A stretch of DNA of 64,000 nucleotides from Nocardioides panzhihuensis. GTDB lineage: Bacteria; Actinomycetota; Actinomycetes; Propionibacteriales; Nocardioidaceae. Below the pieces are notes generated by a model. The model did not search any database and was not told where the DNA came from. It was given only the letters and a program-made list of their open reading frames with translations. The position numbers and the translations under genes are program-made. The stretch spans positions 2,046,001 to 2,110,000 of the forward strand of contig NZ_JACBZR010000001.1 of NCBI RefSeq assembly GCF_013408335.1. Direction: 5' to 3'. This document shows positions 9,847-18,243 of the stretch, piece by piece; position 1 is the first letter of the stretch; each line of letters begins with the position of its first letter.

Positions 9847-10593
9847 CTAGGCCTGGCCGGTCAGCGGGTCGCGATCGGTGAGACAGTAGAGCTGTCCGTA
9901 AGGCGCACGCAGCACCGTCCACCACTCCAGGATGCCGACCGTCTCGGCGCCGAGCGCCTCATGTCGGCAGGTCTCCGAGGCACGGTCGGCGACCGCGATA
10001 TCCGGATGCGCCCGGACATCGCCGGCCTCCTCGTCGAGCCGTTGCAGGAGAAACCGCAGCCCACCGTGTGGGTCGGGGTCGGCGAGGCGTACGAACTCGG
10101 GGGACTTCGTCTGCTCGGGAGTCCGTCCGGTGATCTCCGTCCAGAAGGCCACCTCCTGCTCCCACCGGGAGCGGGGGATGTCGATGCACACCTGATCGAG
10201 CACTCGCGCGGGCTCCGTGCGCGCGCAGCTCGGCGCGGTGCCTTCGCCGAGCGTGTGGCAGAAGAGCAGGCCGCCGGGCGAGCGCATCACCGGGACCCCG
10301 TCGTAGGTCCATGCCGAGGTCGCACCGAGGGACACCGACCGCTCCAGCGCCGCGTCGCGGTCGACGGCGTCGAGATCGATGTGGATCCGCGGCTCGCCCT
10401 CTTCGATGGCCTGCACCTTCAGCCAGGCGTCGCCCTTCTGCGGTACGAGGGTGACGAACTCCCCGGTCTCACCGCGAGGCGGCGAGACCGCCCAGCCCGT
10501 CACGGCCGACCAGAACTCGACTGCCTCCTCCCAGCCAGGGCGCGGGACATCGAGGAAGAGATGGAACCAGGCAGGTACGCCAGCGGTGCTCAT
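9847..10593 (-). CDS. VOC-family protein with two glyoxalase-like domains
   Basis: 248 residues forming two tandem vicinal-oxygen-chelate modules, roughly residues 1-115 and 125-245. Both contain a W-x-x-x-V-x-F-W segment (PRPGWEEAVEFW, PRSRWEQEVAFW). This two-module type is common in actinobacteria and annotated only as glyoxalase/bleomycin-resistance-like; no substrate can be assigned. The ATG at 10593 (MSTAGVPAW) begins the first module. Confidence 0.8.
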   Translation of the reverse strand: MSTAGVPAWFHLFLDVPRPGWEEAVEFWSAVTGWAVSPPRGETGEFVTLVPQKGDAWLKVQAIEEGEPRIHIDLDAVDRDAALERSVSLGATSAWTYDGVPVMRSPGGLLFCHTLGEGTAPSCARTEPARVLDQVCIDIPRSRWEQEVAFWTEITGRTPEQTKSPEFVRLADPDPHGGLRFLLQRLDEEAGDVRAHPDIAVADRASETCRHEALGAETVGILEWWTVLRAPYGQLYCLTDRDPLTGQA

Positions 10594-10632
10594 GTCTGTC
10601 GACCCTACGCCCGCGACTCGTTGGTTCGCGAC

Positions 10633-10680
10633 AAAAAAGACGACGCCGGGGCACGCCACGAATGCGGCGCGCCCCGGCGT
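10633..10680 (-). terminator. Intrinsic terminator of the HesB-like gene
   Basis: A perfect 10-bp GC-rich stem (arms 10643-10652 and 10671-10680, ACGCCGGGGC) is followed on the minus strand by TCGTC and six T (10633-10638). This is a well-formed rho-independent terminator just downstream of the HesB-like gene. Confidence 0.85.
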
Positions 10681-10693
10681 GTGCGGGACGGGA

Positions 10694-10984
10694 TCAGCCC
10701 TGCTGAGAGATCCCGAACTGGACGTTTCCGGAGTCATCCATCCCGGCGTCGAGGACCTTGTCGTCGAGCTCGGCGGCGGCGCCCTGGTCGAGGAAGACCC
10801 GCGCGCCCTCCTGCTCGATGACCTGGTCCGCGCCCTCGGGCTCGGGGACCAGGGCGGCGCTCAAAGCACCGTCCGGTTCTGCGTCGGCGGCGAGCCGGAG
10901 GCCGGCGCCCTGGGCCTGCTCGGAGATCGAGCGGACGATGGTGGTGGCGTTCTCGGTCAGCTGAAGCATGTCGAGATCTTCCAT
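10694..10984 (-). CDS. HesB/IscA-like domain protein lacking cysteines
   Basis: 96 residues with the HesB/IscA fold pattern (LQLTENATTIVRSI, GLRLAAD, then ARVFLDQGAAAELDDKVLDAG and NVQFGI). Genuine A-type iron-sulfur carriers keep three cysteines for cluster binding; this protein has none, so cluster transfer is unlikely and the function is unknown. A second Met at residue 6 (10969) could be the true start because GAAG sits at ribosome-binding distance. The gene is alone and ends in a strong terminator. Confidence 0.75.
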   Translation of the reverse strand: MEDLDMLQLTENATTIVRSISEQAQGAGLRLAADAEPDGALSAALVPEPEGADQVIEQEGARVFLDQGAAAELDDKVLDAGMDDSGNVQFGISQQG

Positions 10985-11063
10985 GTTGGGTGCGGAGTAC
11001 CCATCCCACCATTCCTCACGATCTGGCCTCGTTCAAGCCCGAGGCGCATCCGGGCGCGCCGGA

Positions 11064-11486
11064 TCAGCCCAGGTCGGCGCCGTAGACCTTCGTGACGGCG
11101 ATGGTGATGAGCACTCGTCGATCGCTGACCATCACCTCGCGGTACTCGTCCCAGTCGGGGTGCTCGCCGGCGCCTCGCCGGTAGTAGTCGACGAGCGCAT
11201 CGACCTCGGGGCTGTCGAGAGAGGCACCGGGGCCGGTGAGGGCGACTGTGCCCTCGGCCGTCGCCCAGGACCGCCCGCCGGGCCCGTCGACCTCGATCGC
11301 CGCCCGCGGGTCGCGCCGGAGGTTCCTGGTCTTCACCAGGCCCTCGCGGGTCGAGATCAGGATCTCGCTGCGCTCGCGGTCGTAGTGCTGCCACACCGGT
11401 GAGAGCTGGGGCAGCCCGTCGGCCTTGATCGTGGCCAGGATTCCGTGGCGGGTCGTGGCGAGCAGCTCGTGCGGATCGAACGTCAT
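11064..11486 (-). CDS. PPOX-class F420-dependent oxidoreductase
   Basis: 140-residue split-barrel protein of the pyridoxamine-5'-phosphate-oxidase-like group that uses F420 in actinobacteria. Seen: an N-terminal HGILATIKADGLPQLSPVWQHYD strand pair, TREGLVKTRNLRRDPRA (phosphate and cofactor binding) and a C-terminal RVLITIAVTKVYG strand. The ATG at 11486 (MTFDPHELL) fits the family start. Physiological substrate unknown. Confidence 0.82.
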   Translation of the reverse strand: MTFDPHELLATTRHGILATIKADGLPQLSPVWQHYDRERSEILISTREGLVKTRNLRRDPRAAIEVDGPGGRSWATAEGTVALTGPGASLDSPEVDALVDYYRRGAGEHPDWDEYREVMVSDRRVLITIAVTKVYGADLG

Positions 11487-11572
11487 GTTGAAGCGCCTCC
11501 TCGATGCGGTCTGTAGCGGTAGAAGGTTCCCCGGCACGGATTCCTTCCCGGTCGCCGTCCCGTCGGGGATCC

Positions 11573-12133
11573 TCAGCGTGGGATGGCGTCGGTGTCAGGT
11601 TCGAGCGGGAGGCGAAGAGCTCGCACGGCGTACGAGATTGCGTGATACCACCCGGCGAGCAGGGTGATCTCGAGGGCAGCGTCCGTTCCGACCGCCTCGA
11701 CCAGCCCTGCCCACGTCGCATCGTCGAGGTCGTGGTGATGATGGAGCGAGTCCACCGCGGTGATCACGGCGGAATCTGACGACTCTCGCCAACAGGCGTC
11801 TTCCGCGGACCCGGCCCCCAGCGACCGGAGCTGGTCCTCGTCGAGCTCGGCCTTGGCGGCGAACGTCTTCACGTGGATGGCCCATTCGTAGTCCGCGCCG
11901 CACAGGGCAGTCGTACGCAGGATCACCATCTCCCGGTGGCGCAGGGTCATCGCCGCTCGACGGGAGAGGTAGTACGACCCCCAGCCCGAGATCCCGCGAG
12001 CGAGATCCGGGCGGCGGGCGAGGACTCGGAAGAGCTGAATCGGTGGTCCGAGCAGGTCAAGGGCGGCAGAGGTCTCGTCGTCGTAGGGCGGTTCGAGCGG
12101 TTCGATACGAGGTTGCTTCGAATTCAGAGGCAT
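11573..12133 (-). CDS. Carboxymuconolactone decarboxylase/AhpD-like protein
   Basis: 186 residues of the CMD/AhpD superfamily. The signature REMVILRTTALCGADYEWAIHVKTF carries a Cys and a His of the peroxidase-type site, though the usual second Cys of CxxC is absent. The ATG at 12133 sits 6 bases downstream of a TATCTT box, so the transcript may be almost leaderless; an in-frame TTG at 12142 is the alternative. It diverges from an HxlR-type regulator across a small palindrome. Confidence 0.8.
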   Translation of the reverse strand: MPLNSKQPRIEPLEPPYDDETSAALDLLGPPIQLFRVLARRPDLARGISGWGSYYLSRRAAMTLRHREMVILRTTALCGADYEWAIHVKTFAAKAELDEDQLRSLGAGSAEDACWRESSDSAVITAVDSLHHHHDLDDATWAGLVEAVGTDAALEITLLAGWYHAISYAVRALRLPLEPDTDAIPR

Positions 12134-12146
12134 ATCTGGCAAGATA
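12133..12146. promoter_or_regulatory. Small palindrome between AhpD-like and HxlR-type genes
   Basis: TATCT, a 4-base spacer, then AGATA: an inverted repeat that overlaps the start of the AhpD-like gene. It is a candidate operator for the divergent regulator, or simply a -10 element; the sequence cannot separate these. Confidence 0.35.
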
Positions 12147-12178
12147 GACCCCGTGCTTCGAAAAGAAAAGCAAGCCCG

Positions 12179-12508
12179 TTGAGTACGCCGCTCCCCGGAC
12201 AGCCGGTTCGCGGCTCCAGCACCGGCCGGCCGATCATGGCCCTGCTCGACCTGCTGGGCCGCCGCTGGACCCTTCGCGTGATCTGGGAGCTCCGTGAGGA
12301 GACAGCAGCACCGACCTTCCGTGATCTGCAGATCCGGTGTGGGGGAGTGTCCTCGAGCGTCCTCTCAGCGCGCCTGCGCGAGCTGACGGAGGCCGGGGTC
12401 GTGCAGCATCTCGGCGATGGGTATCGCCTGAGCGAGACCGGTCGCGACCTCCTCCGCAGACTCGAGCCCCTGGACGAGTGGGCCATCCGCTGGCACGTGA
12501 GCGATTAA
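12179..12508 (+). CDS. HxlR-type helix-turn-helix regulator
   Basis: 109-residue winged-helix regulator: LLGRRWTLRVIWELRE, then TFRDLQIRCGGVSSSVLSARLRELTEAGVV as the recognition region and GYRLSETGRDLLRRLEPLDEWA. Typical HxlR length and layout, but lacking the conserved N-terminal Cys of redox-sensing members. A TTG at 12179 gives the usual N-terminal extension; the first ATG is at 12237, which would cut into the domain. Probably controls the divergent AhpD-like gene. Confidence 0.78.
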   Translation: MSTPLPGQPVRGSSTGRPIMALLDLLGRRWTLRVIWELREETAAPTFRDLQIRCGGVSSSVLSARLRELTEAGVVQHLGDGYRLSETGRDLLRRLEPLDEWAIRWHVSD

Positions 12509-12572
12509 TCGGCGGCGGGGATGTCGGAGAACGGCTAGGTTGCCCAGAACCCGCACCGAAGGAGACCCCAAC

Positions 12573-13994
12573 ATGCGTGCATTGATCGGCCGGATCCTGG
12601 TGGCGATGGGGCTGGCATCCCTGCTCCTCGTCACACCCGCCAGCCCCGCGACAGCCGCCGAGGACGACATCCTCGACCGCCTGCTCGCCATCGAGGGCGT
12701 CAGCCTGATCCAGGAGAAGCCCGTCCAGGGCTACCGCTACTTCGTCCTGAACTTCACCCAGGCGGTCGACCACCGTCAGCCAGACGGTGACACCTTCCAG
12801 CAGCGATTCACCGTGCTGCACAAGGACACCGCCCGCCCGACGGTGTTCCAGACCAGCGGCTACAACGTCTCGACCAACCCCGGCCGCAGCGAGCCGACCC
12901 GGATCGTGGACGGCAACCAGGTCTCGATGGAATACCGGTTCTTCACCCCGTCCCGCCCTGCCCCGGCCGACTGGGACGACCTCGACATCTGGCAGGGCGC
13001 CAGCGACCAGCACGCCATCTTCGAAGCGCTCGAGCCGATCTACGGAGCCAAGTGGCTCTCGACCGGCGGCTCCAAGGGTGGCATGACTGCGACCTACTAC
13101 GAGCGCTTCTACCCGAGCGACATGGACGGCGTCGTCGCCTACGTCGCGCCCAACGACGTGGTCAACCGTGAGGACTCCGCCTACGACGACTTCTTCGCGA
13201 GCGTCGGCACCGAGGACTGCCGCAACCGCCTCAATGGCGTCCAGCGGGAGGCCCTCGTGCGCCGCGAGGCGCTGAAGGCGACCTACGCAGACATGGCTGC
13301 CAAGGAGGGGTACACCTTCAAGACCGTGGGCAGCCTGGACTCCGCATACGAGATGGTCGTGCTCGACTTTGTCTGGGCCTACTGGCAGTACGCCGGCACC
13401 TCCGCGTGCTCGAACGTCCCGGCCGATGCGGCGACCGCGACCGACCAGCAGATCTGGGACGTGATCGACAACTACTCGGGCTTCAGCTTCTACACCGATC
13501 AGGGCCTCAGCCCGTACACGCCCTACTACTACCAGGCCGGCACCGAGCTGGGCGCGCCGACGATCGGTTTCCCGCACATCGAGGACGACCTGATCCGCTA
13601 CGGCTACCAGGCTCCGCGCAGCTTCGTCCCGCGCGAGATCGACATGCGGTTCGACCCGTCCGCGATGCGCGACGTCGACTCCTGGGTGCGCAAGCACGCC
13701 AACCAGATGCTCTTCGTCTACGGCGAGGCGGACCCGTGGGGCGCCGAGCAGTTCCGGCCGGGCGTCAAGGCCAAGGACTCCTACGTCTTCACCGCACCGG
13801 GGATGAACCACGGCGCCAACGTCGCGGGTCTGGTCGCCGACGAGCGTGAGCTCGCCACCGCCCGCATCCTGGAGTGGGCGGGTGTCGCGACCGCCGCGGT
13901 CGAGGCGGACGCGGCGAAGGCGAAGCCGCTGGCGGCGTACGACGCGAAGCTCGACAAGCGTGACCTGCGTCAGGAGCGCAGCATGCGACCTTGA
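12573..13994 (+). CDS. Secreted S37-family prolyl tripeptidyl aminopeptidase
   Basis: 473 residues with a Sec signal peptide (hydrophobic stretch to about residue 25, cleavage near ATAA-EDD). The alpha/beta-hydrolase nucleophile is S167 in GGSKGGMTA, the acid lies in YGEADPWG and the His in APGMNHGAN, which matches the Streptomyces S37 (PS-10) tripeptidyl peptidase group. These release tripeptides from peptides outside the cell. GGAG stands 10 bases before the ATG. Single gene. Confidence 0.87.
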   Translation: MRALIGRILVAMGLASLLLVTPASPATAAEDDILDRLLAIEGVSLIQEKPVQGYRYFVLNFTQAVDHRQPDGDTFQQRFTVLHKDTARPTVFQTSGYNVSTNPGRSEPTRIVDGNQVSMEYRFFTPSRPAPADWDDLDIWQGASDQHAIFEALEPIYGAKWLSTGGSKGGMTATYYERFYPSDMDGVVAYVAPNDVVNREDSAYDDFFASVGTEDCRNRLNGVQREALVRREALKATYADMAAKEGYTFKTVGSLDSAYEMVVLDFVWAYWQYAGTSACSNVPADAATATDQQIWDVIDNYSGFSFYTDQGLSPYTPYYYQAGTELGAPTIGFPHIEDDLIRYGYQAPRSFVPREIDMRFDPSAMRDVDSWVRKHANQMLFVYGEADPWGAEQFRPGVKAKDSYVFTAPGMNHGANVAGLVADERELATARILEWAGVATAAVEADAAKAKPLAAYDAKLDKRDLRQERSMRP

Positions 13995-14039
13995 GCCGAT
14001 GCTGAGCCGATAGGGCTTGTCTGCGCCGAAAGGGCTTGT

Positions 14040-14057
14040 CTTCGAGCGCGCTCGAAG
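14040..14057. promoter_or_regulatory. 18-bp palindrome upstream of F420 oxidoreductase
   Basis: CTTCGAGCGCGCTCGAAG is a perfect 18-bp palindrome 17 bp before the start codon at 14074. Two direct repeats stand just upstream: AGGGCTTGTCT at 14012 and 14031, and TGAGCCGAT at 13992 and 14003. Likely an operator or promoter region for the downstream gene. Confidence 0.45.
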
Positions 14058-14073
14058 CCATAGCGTCTGAGGT

Positions 14074-14952
14074 ATGGATCTTGGACTCCACTACTTCACC
14101 TTCACCCACCCCGAGTGGGAGACCACGCTCGCCGACAAGCTCACCGAGACGGCCTGCATCGCGGACGAGGGGGGCGTCGACCTGTTCACCGTCATGGACC
14201 ACTGGTTCCAGATGGAGCAGGCCGGCGGCCCCTTCGAGCCGATGCTCGAGGGCTACACCACGCTCGGCTACCTGGCCGGGATCACCGACAACGTACGCCT
14301 CAGCCTCCTCGTCACCGGAGTGACCTACCGCCACCCCGGGCTGCTCGCCAAGACCGTCACCACCCTGGACCGGCTCTCCGGCGGCCGTGCGCTCCTGGGT
14401 ATGGGCGCGGCATGGTACGAGCGCGAGCACCAGGGTCTCGGCGTGCCCTACCCGCCGACCGCCGAGCGGTTCGAGCGCCTGGAGGAGACCCTGGAGATCT
14501 GCCGCCAGATGTGGTCGGAGAACGACGGCGCCTATGAGGGCAAGCACTACCAGCTCGCCGAGACCATCTCGCTGCCACAGCCCGTCAACGGCACGGTCCC
14601 GATCCTGATCGGCGGGGGAGGGGAGAAGAAGACCCTTCGCCTGGTCGCCGAGTACGGCCAGGGCACCAACCTCTTCGGCGGCCCCGGCCCCGAGGCGGTC
14701 GAGACCGTCAAGCACAAGCTCGAGGTGCTGCGCGGCCACTGCGACGACCTCGGCACCGACTACGACGCAATCGAGAAGACCATGCTCTTCCAAGGCCCCT
14801 CGGTCGAGGACCCGGACGCCTTCTTGAAGTCCATGGAGGAGTACGCAGCCCTGGGCATCACTCTCGTCGGGCTGATGCCGACCCCGTACGTCGACCCGGT
14901 GCCGTGGACCACCTCGCTGGTCGACCTGGTGCCGCGGCTGAAGGAGGTCTAG
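14074..14952 (+). CDS. F420-dependent LLM-class oxidoreductase
   Basis: 292-residue luciferase-like TIM-barrel protein. MDLGLHYFTFTHPEW at the N-terminus, VMDHWFQM, LVTGVTYRHPGLLAKTVTTLDRLSGGRALLGMGAAWYEREH and TVPILIGGGGEKKTLRLVAEYG are the cofactor-binding segments shared by the actinobacterial F420 subgroup. It carries out hydride transfer with F420, but its substrate is unknown. An ATG at 14074 opens the reading frame. Confidence 0.85.
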   Translation: MDLGLHYFTFTHPEWETTLADKLTETACIADEGGVDLFTVMDHWFQMEQAGGPFEPMLEGYTTLGYLAGITDNVRLSLLVTGVTYRHPGLLAKTVTTLDRLSGGRALLGMGAAWYEREHQGLGVPYPPTAERFERLEETLEICRQMWSENDGAYEGKHYQLAETISLPQPVNGTVPILIGGGGEKKTLRLVAEYGQGTNLFGGPGPEAVETVKHKLEVLRGHCDDLGTDYDAIEKTMLFQGPSVEDPDAFLKSMEEYAALGITLVGLMPTPYVDPVPWTTSLVDLVPRLKEV

Positions 14953-14964
14953 GAAGACTGCTCT

Positions 14965-15006
14965 GGCTGGCGGCGTAGTACACTTGTTCTAACCACGCTG
15001 CCAGCC
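14965..15006. promoter_or_regulatory. Inverted repeat enclosing a LexA-box-like element
   Basis: Arms GGCTGGCGGCGT (14965-14976) and ACGCTGCCAGCC (14995-15006) pair at 11 of 12 positions. Between them lies 14976-14991, whose minus-strand reading TAGAACAAGTGTACTA resembles the actinobacterial SOS box (TCGAAC-N4-GTTCGA) at most conserved positions. It precedes the DUF5994 gene by about 40 bp. Confidence 0.4.
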
Positions 15007-15047
15007 CGACTCGTCGAGTTTGCGGGGCAGCACGAAAGGTGGACGTC

Positions 15048-15551
15048 ATGACGACGTCACCGACAGCAGAGCTCTCCACGGCCGTTCGCACCGATCTCCG
15101 GATCCGCCTGGACAACAGCTTCAGCACCGGTCCGCTCGATGGCGCCTGGTGGCCGCAGTCCCGCGACTTCCAGGACGAGGCCGCCGACCTGATCGACAAC
15201 TTTCCTCACCGCGTCGGCCGGATCTCACGGCTGCTGTTCTCCCGGCCCGACTGGGACTCGATCGCGGGAGCGCCCGGCGTCCGTAAGATCCGCGCCGCGC
15301 GCGGGATGGTGAAGGTTGGCTCGTTCCCGTCCGACGACACCCATCTGATGGTGCTGTCGATGGCCACCGGTGAACGGCTGCGCCTGCTGGTCGTGCCTCA
15401 CGACACCGACCCCGAGGTCGCCGAGAGGATCATGGCCCAGGCCGCCGACGACCGGAACACCTACCGCCCGGCACAGCTGCTGGGCCTCGACGGTCCCGAC
15501 CAGAGCCAGATCGGCCGGCAGATCTGGGACAACGACGGCGGAGCCTCCTAG
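15048..15551 (+). CDS. DUF5994 family protein
   Basis: 167-residue soluble protein recognised as the actinobacterial DUF5994 type: a core with LDNSFSTGPLDGAWWPQSRD, a middle VKVGSFPSDDTHLMVLSM and RLRLLVVPHDTDPEVAERIMAQA near the C-terminus. Function unknown. The ATG at 15048 has GAAAGGTGG upstream. Its stop overlaps the stop of the convergent carboxyltransferase gene by a few bases. Confidence 0.75.
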   Translation: MTTSPTAELSTAVRTDLRIRLDNSFSTGPLDGAWWPQSRDFQDEAADLIDNFPHRVGRISRLLFSRPDWDSIAGAPGVRKIRAARGMVKVGSFPSDDTHLMVLSMATGERLRLLVVPHDTDPEVAERIMAQAADDRNTYRPAQLLGLDGPDQSQIGRQIWDNDGGAS

Positions 15552-17053
15552 GCCCTGCGCAGCGTCGCGGCGATGATCGCGCGGGTCTCGGCGGGGTCGA
15601 CGACGTCGTCGATCTCGAACATCCGGGCCGCGTTGAGAGCACTGGCCTGCTTGCGGTACTCCTCGGTGAGCACCGCCACCCGGTCCTCCCGCTCCGCCTC
15701 GGGCATCGCGGCGAGCTCGGTGGCCATGGAGAGGCGTACGGCGCCCTCCAGGCCCATCGGCCCGAGGTGGGCGTCGGGCCAGGCGACGGTGAGCAGGGGA
15801 CGATGGGTGCTTCCGCCGAGCATCGCCTGCGCGCCGAGGCCGTAGCCACGCCGCAGGATCACCCCGACCAGCGGCGTCGACAGCTGAGCGCCGGCGACGA
15901 CCATCCGGGATGCGTGCCGGACCAGGCCGCCGCGTTCGGCCTCGGGTCCGACCATGAACCCCGGGGTGTCGACCAGCGAGACCACCGGTAGGCCCCAGCG
16001 CTCGCAGAGGGCGAGGAAGTCGGCGGCCTTGATCGATGCCTCGCTGGTGATCGCGCCGGCGAGATGGGTGGACTGGTTGGCGACCACGCCGACCGGGATC
16101 CCGTCGATGCGCGCCAGCGCGGTGACCAGCTCCGGTGCGTACGCCTCGCGAAGCCACGTGACCGAGTCGAGGTCGGCGAGCGCCTCGACGACAGGGCGTA
16201 CGTCGAACGCTTCGCGGTCGTTGTGGGGGAGAAGCGTACGCAGGTCGGCCTGGTCGTCGGCCTCGCCGCCATCGGCGGCCGGCTCGAGGTAGGCCAGGAC
16301 GGCACGTACGGCCTGGACGGCTGCCGCCTCGTCCTCGACGAGCAGGTCGATGACGCCGTTGGTGGTCTGGTCCTTGACGGGGCCGATCTCCTCCGGCGCG
16401 AAGCTCCCGAGCCCGCCGCCGGCGATCATCGCCGGGCCGGCCATGCCGAGGTTGGCGTCGGGGGTGGCGATGCGGAGATCGGCGGAGCCGGCGAGCACCG
16501 CGTTGCCGGCGAAGCAGCGCCCGGAGACGACCGCGATACGTGGCACCACGCCCTCGAGCTCGCCCCACAGCGCGAAAGAGCCGACGTCGAGCGCGGAGAC
16601 CAGCGGGATGTCCGTATCGCCGGGGCGACCGCCGCCGCCCTCGGTGAAGAAGACGGCCGGCAGCCGCATCCGGCCGATGATCTCGATCAGCCGGTCCGAC
16701 TTGCGGTGCCCGCGCATGCCCTGCGTACCGGCCATCACCAGGTAGTCGTAGGACAGCACCGCACACGGCCTCCCGGCGACGGTCGCGGTGCCGCCGACGA
16801 TGCCGTCCGCAGGGGTCTCGACCACGAGATCGGCCAGGTCACGGCGCCGTTCCTGGGCCGCGGTGATGAACCTCCCATATTCGACGAACGAGCCCGGATC
16901 GATCAGGTCGGCGATGTTCTCCCGAGCCGTACGCCGCCCCTTGGCGTGCCAGCGGGCGACCTTGTCGGGCCGTGCCGCGTCCGTGGTCAGGAAGCGGCGG
17001 GCGTGCAGCTCGGTCAGTCCGGCGGCGGGCGTCTCGTCGGTCACGGGGCACAT
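15548..17053 (-). CDS. Acyl-CoA carboxylase beta (carboxyltransferase) subunit
   Basis: 501-residue biotin-dependent carboxyltransferase of the PCC/ACC beta family. ATP-free CT domains: N-half RRTARENIADLIDPGSFVEYG and GGIVGGTATV-like strand, C-half TPGFMVGPEAERGGLVRHASRMV and RRGYGLGAQAMLGGS. Carboxylates an acyl-CoA with a biotinylated alpha subunit that must be encoded elsewhere. The frame stays open for over 200 codons upstream, but that extension has no homology-like pattern and overlaps azlCD; the ATG at 17053 gives the right N-terminus. GTG at 17044 is also possible. Confidence 0.87.
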   Translation of the reverse strand: MCPVTDETPAAGLTELHARRFLTTDAARPDKVARWHAKGRRTARENIADLIDPGSFVEYGRFITAAQERRRDLADLVVETPADGIVGGTATVAGRPCAVLSYDYLVMAGTQGMRGHRKSDRLIEIIGRMRLPAVFFTEGGGGRPGDTDIPLVSALDVGSFALWGELEGVVPRIAVVSGRCFAGNAVLAGSADLRIATPDANLGMAGPAMIAGGGLGSFAPEEIGPVKDQTTNGVIDLLVEDEAAAVQAVRAVLAYLEPAADGGEADDQADLRTLLPHNDREAFDVRPVVEALADLDSVTWLREAYAPELVTALARIDGIPVGVVANQSTHLAGAITSEASIKAADFLALCERWGLPVVSLVDTPGFMVGPEAERGGLVRHASRMVVAGAQLSTPLVGVILRRGYGLGAQAMLGGSTHRPLLTVAWPDAHLGPMGLEGAVRLSMATELAAMPEAEREDRVAVLTEEYRKQASALNAARMFEIDDVVDPAETRAIIAATLRRA

Positions 17054-17133
17054 GGTGCCACGGGTGCCGGCCGAGGTCCGGCGGTTCTCTGGGGGAGTGG
17101 AGTACAGGTGGCCGCCGGCCGAGCGATGCGGTG

Positions 17134-17451
17134 TCACCACATCCGCAGCAAGGCAGTCAGGCCGACGGCGACCGCGACGCACAGCACCAGTGGTAGGCGT
17201 CGCCATAGCATCACGCCGGCCACGGCCACGCCGACGGTGTGGGCGCCGACCGACCACGTACGTCCGTCGGCCAGGACCGCGGTGACGACCAGCGCACTGA
17301 GCAGTGCGGGCGCCATCAGCACGACCACTCTGTCGAACCAGCCCGGCAGCACTCGACCCCCGAGAAGCACTGGCCCGAACCCCTTGATGACGGCGGTGAG
17401 CACGGCGCACGCGATGATGAGGACCCAGATCTGGTCCGAGGACAGGGTCAT
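17134..17451 (-). CDS. azlD: AzlD-family branched-chain amino acid export subunit
   Basis: 105-residue membrane protein with three to four hydrophobic helices, including LIIACAVLTAVIKGFGPVLLG, typical of AzlD. It is the small partner of AzlC in exporters for branched-chain amino acids. The ATG at 17451 overlaps the azlC stop by 4 bases, which is the usual coupled arrangement. Confidence 0.83.
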   Translation of the reverse strand: MTLSSDQIWVLIIACAVLTAVIKGFGPVLLGGRVLPGWFDRVVVLMAPALLSALVVTAVLADGRTWSVGAHTVGVAVAGVMLWRRLPLVLCVAVAVGLTALLRMW

Positions 17452-18131
17452 GCGGGCCGCCTGGCGAGTCCGACCAGAGCGACCGCGCTCGCGGCGAGGA
17501 CAGGTATGCCGGGTGGTGCGACCGGCACGAGCGCGAGCGCGAGCAGTCCGCCGCCCACCCCGACCCAACGGGTGGTGCGATCGCGCATCTCGGCGATGAG
17601 CAGCGCAAGAAAGAAGGTCGGGTAGATCGCGTCGAGCCCGAGCCGGTCCGGGTCGCCCAGGGCGTCACCGAACACGGCGCCGACCGCGGAGCCGAGCGTC
17701 CAGGTGAGGTACTGCGGCGCGGTCGTGCCGAACAGCAACCATCTGTCGAAGGTGCCGTCGCCGCGGTTGGCAAGCGCCCAAGAGGCGTCGACGACCGCCT
17801 GCCCCTGAGCGGCTCGTTTCACGGGACCCCCGGGCAGCGACGGCGCCAGCGCGATCCCCATCGCCAGAAAGCGCGAGTTCATCAGACCGGCCACAGCGAG
17901 CGCAGCGGGCACCCCGCCACCGCCCGCGACCACTGACAGCATCGCGAACTGGGCAGAGCCAGCGAACACGATCACCGAGGTGACGATCGCCTGCGCGACG
18001 CTGAATCCGGCCTGCCGGGCGAGCACGGCGAAGGAGAGGCTCAACACGAAGCCCACCAGCGCGAACGGCACCCCCAGCCGCAACCCCGACAGAAATGAAG
18101 GGCGGGCATCGCCATCAGGTGCTCTGGTCAC
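17448..18131 (-). CDS. azlC: AzlC-family branched-chain amino acid transporter
   Basis: 227-residue integral membrane protein of the AzlC/YgaZ family: GLRLGVPFALVGFVLSLSFAVLARQAG, then VIVFAGSAQFAMLSVVAGGG and NSRFLAMGIALAPSL, in the standard order, with five or more hydrophobic segments. Forms the exporter with the overlapping azlD. Confidence 0.87.
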   Translation of the reverse strand: MTRAPDGDARPSFLSGLRLGVPFALVGFVLSLSFAVLARQAGFSVAQAIVTSVIVFAGSAQFAMLSVVAGGGGVPAALAVAGLMNSRFLAMGIALAPSLPGGPVKRAAQGQAVVDASWALANRGDGTFDRWLLFGTTAPQYLTWTLGSAVGAVFGDALGDPDRLGLDAIYPTFFLALLIAEMRDRTTRWVGVGGGLLALALVPVAPPGIPVLAASAVALVGLARRPA

Positions 18132-18243
18132 CCGGACAGTCTAGGAATGCGTGGGGTGACCGAGGTCAGGTCGATCACTGGGGGAGTGTGTGACGCACCT
18201 ACGCCGGTGTCCGGACGACCAGTCGTCGGACAAGATGGTTCTC

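Noticed and set aside
17054..17773. Extension of the carboxyltransferase to 741 residues
   Set aside because: The extra 240 codons are an antisense-like frame across azlD and azlC; the family N-terminus begins near the ATG at 17053.
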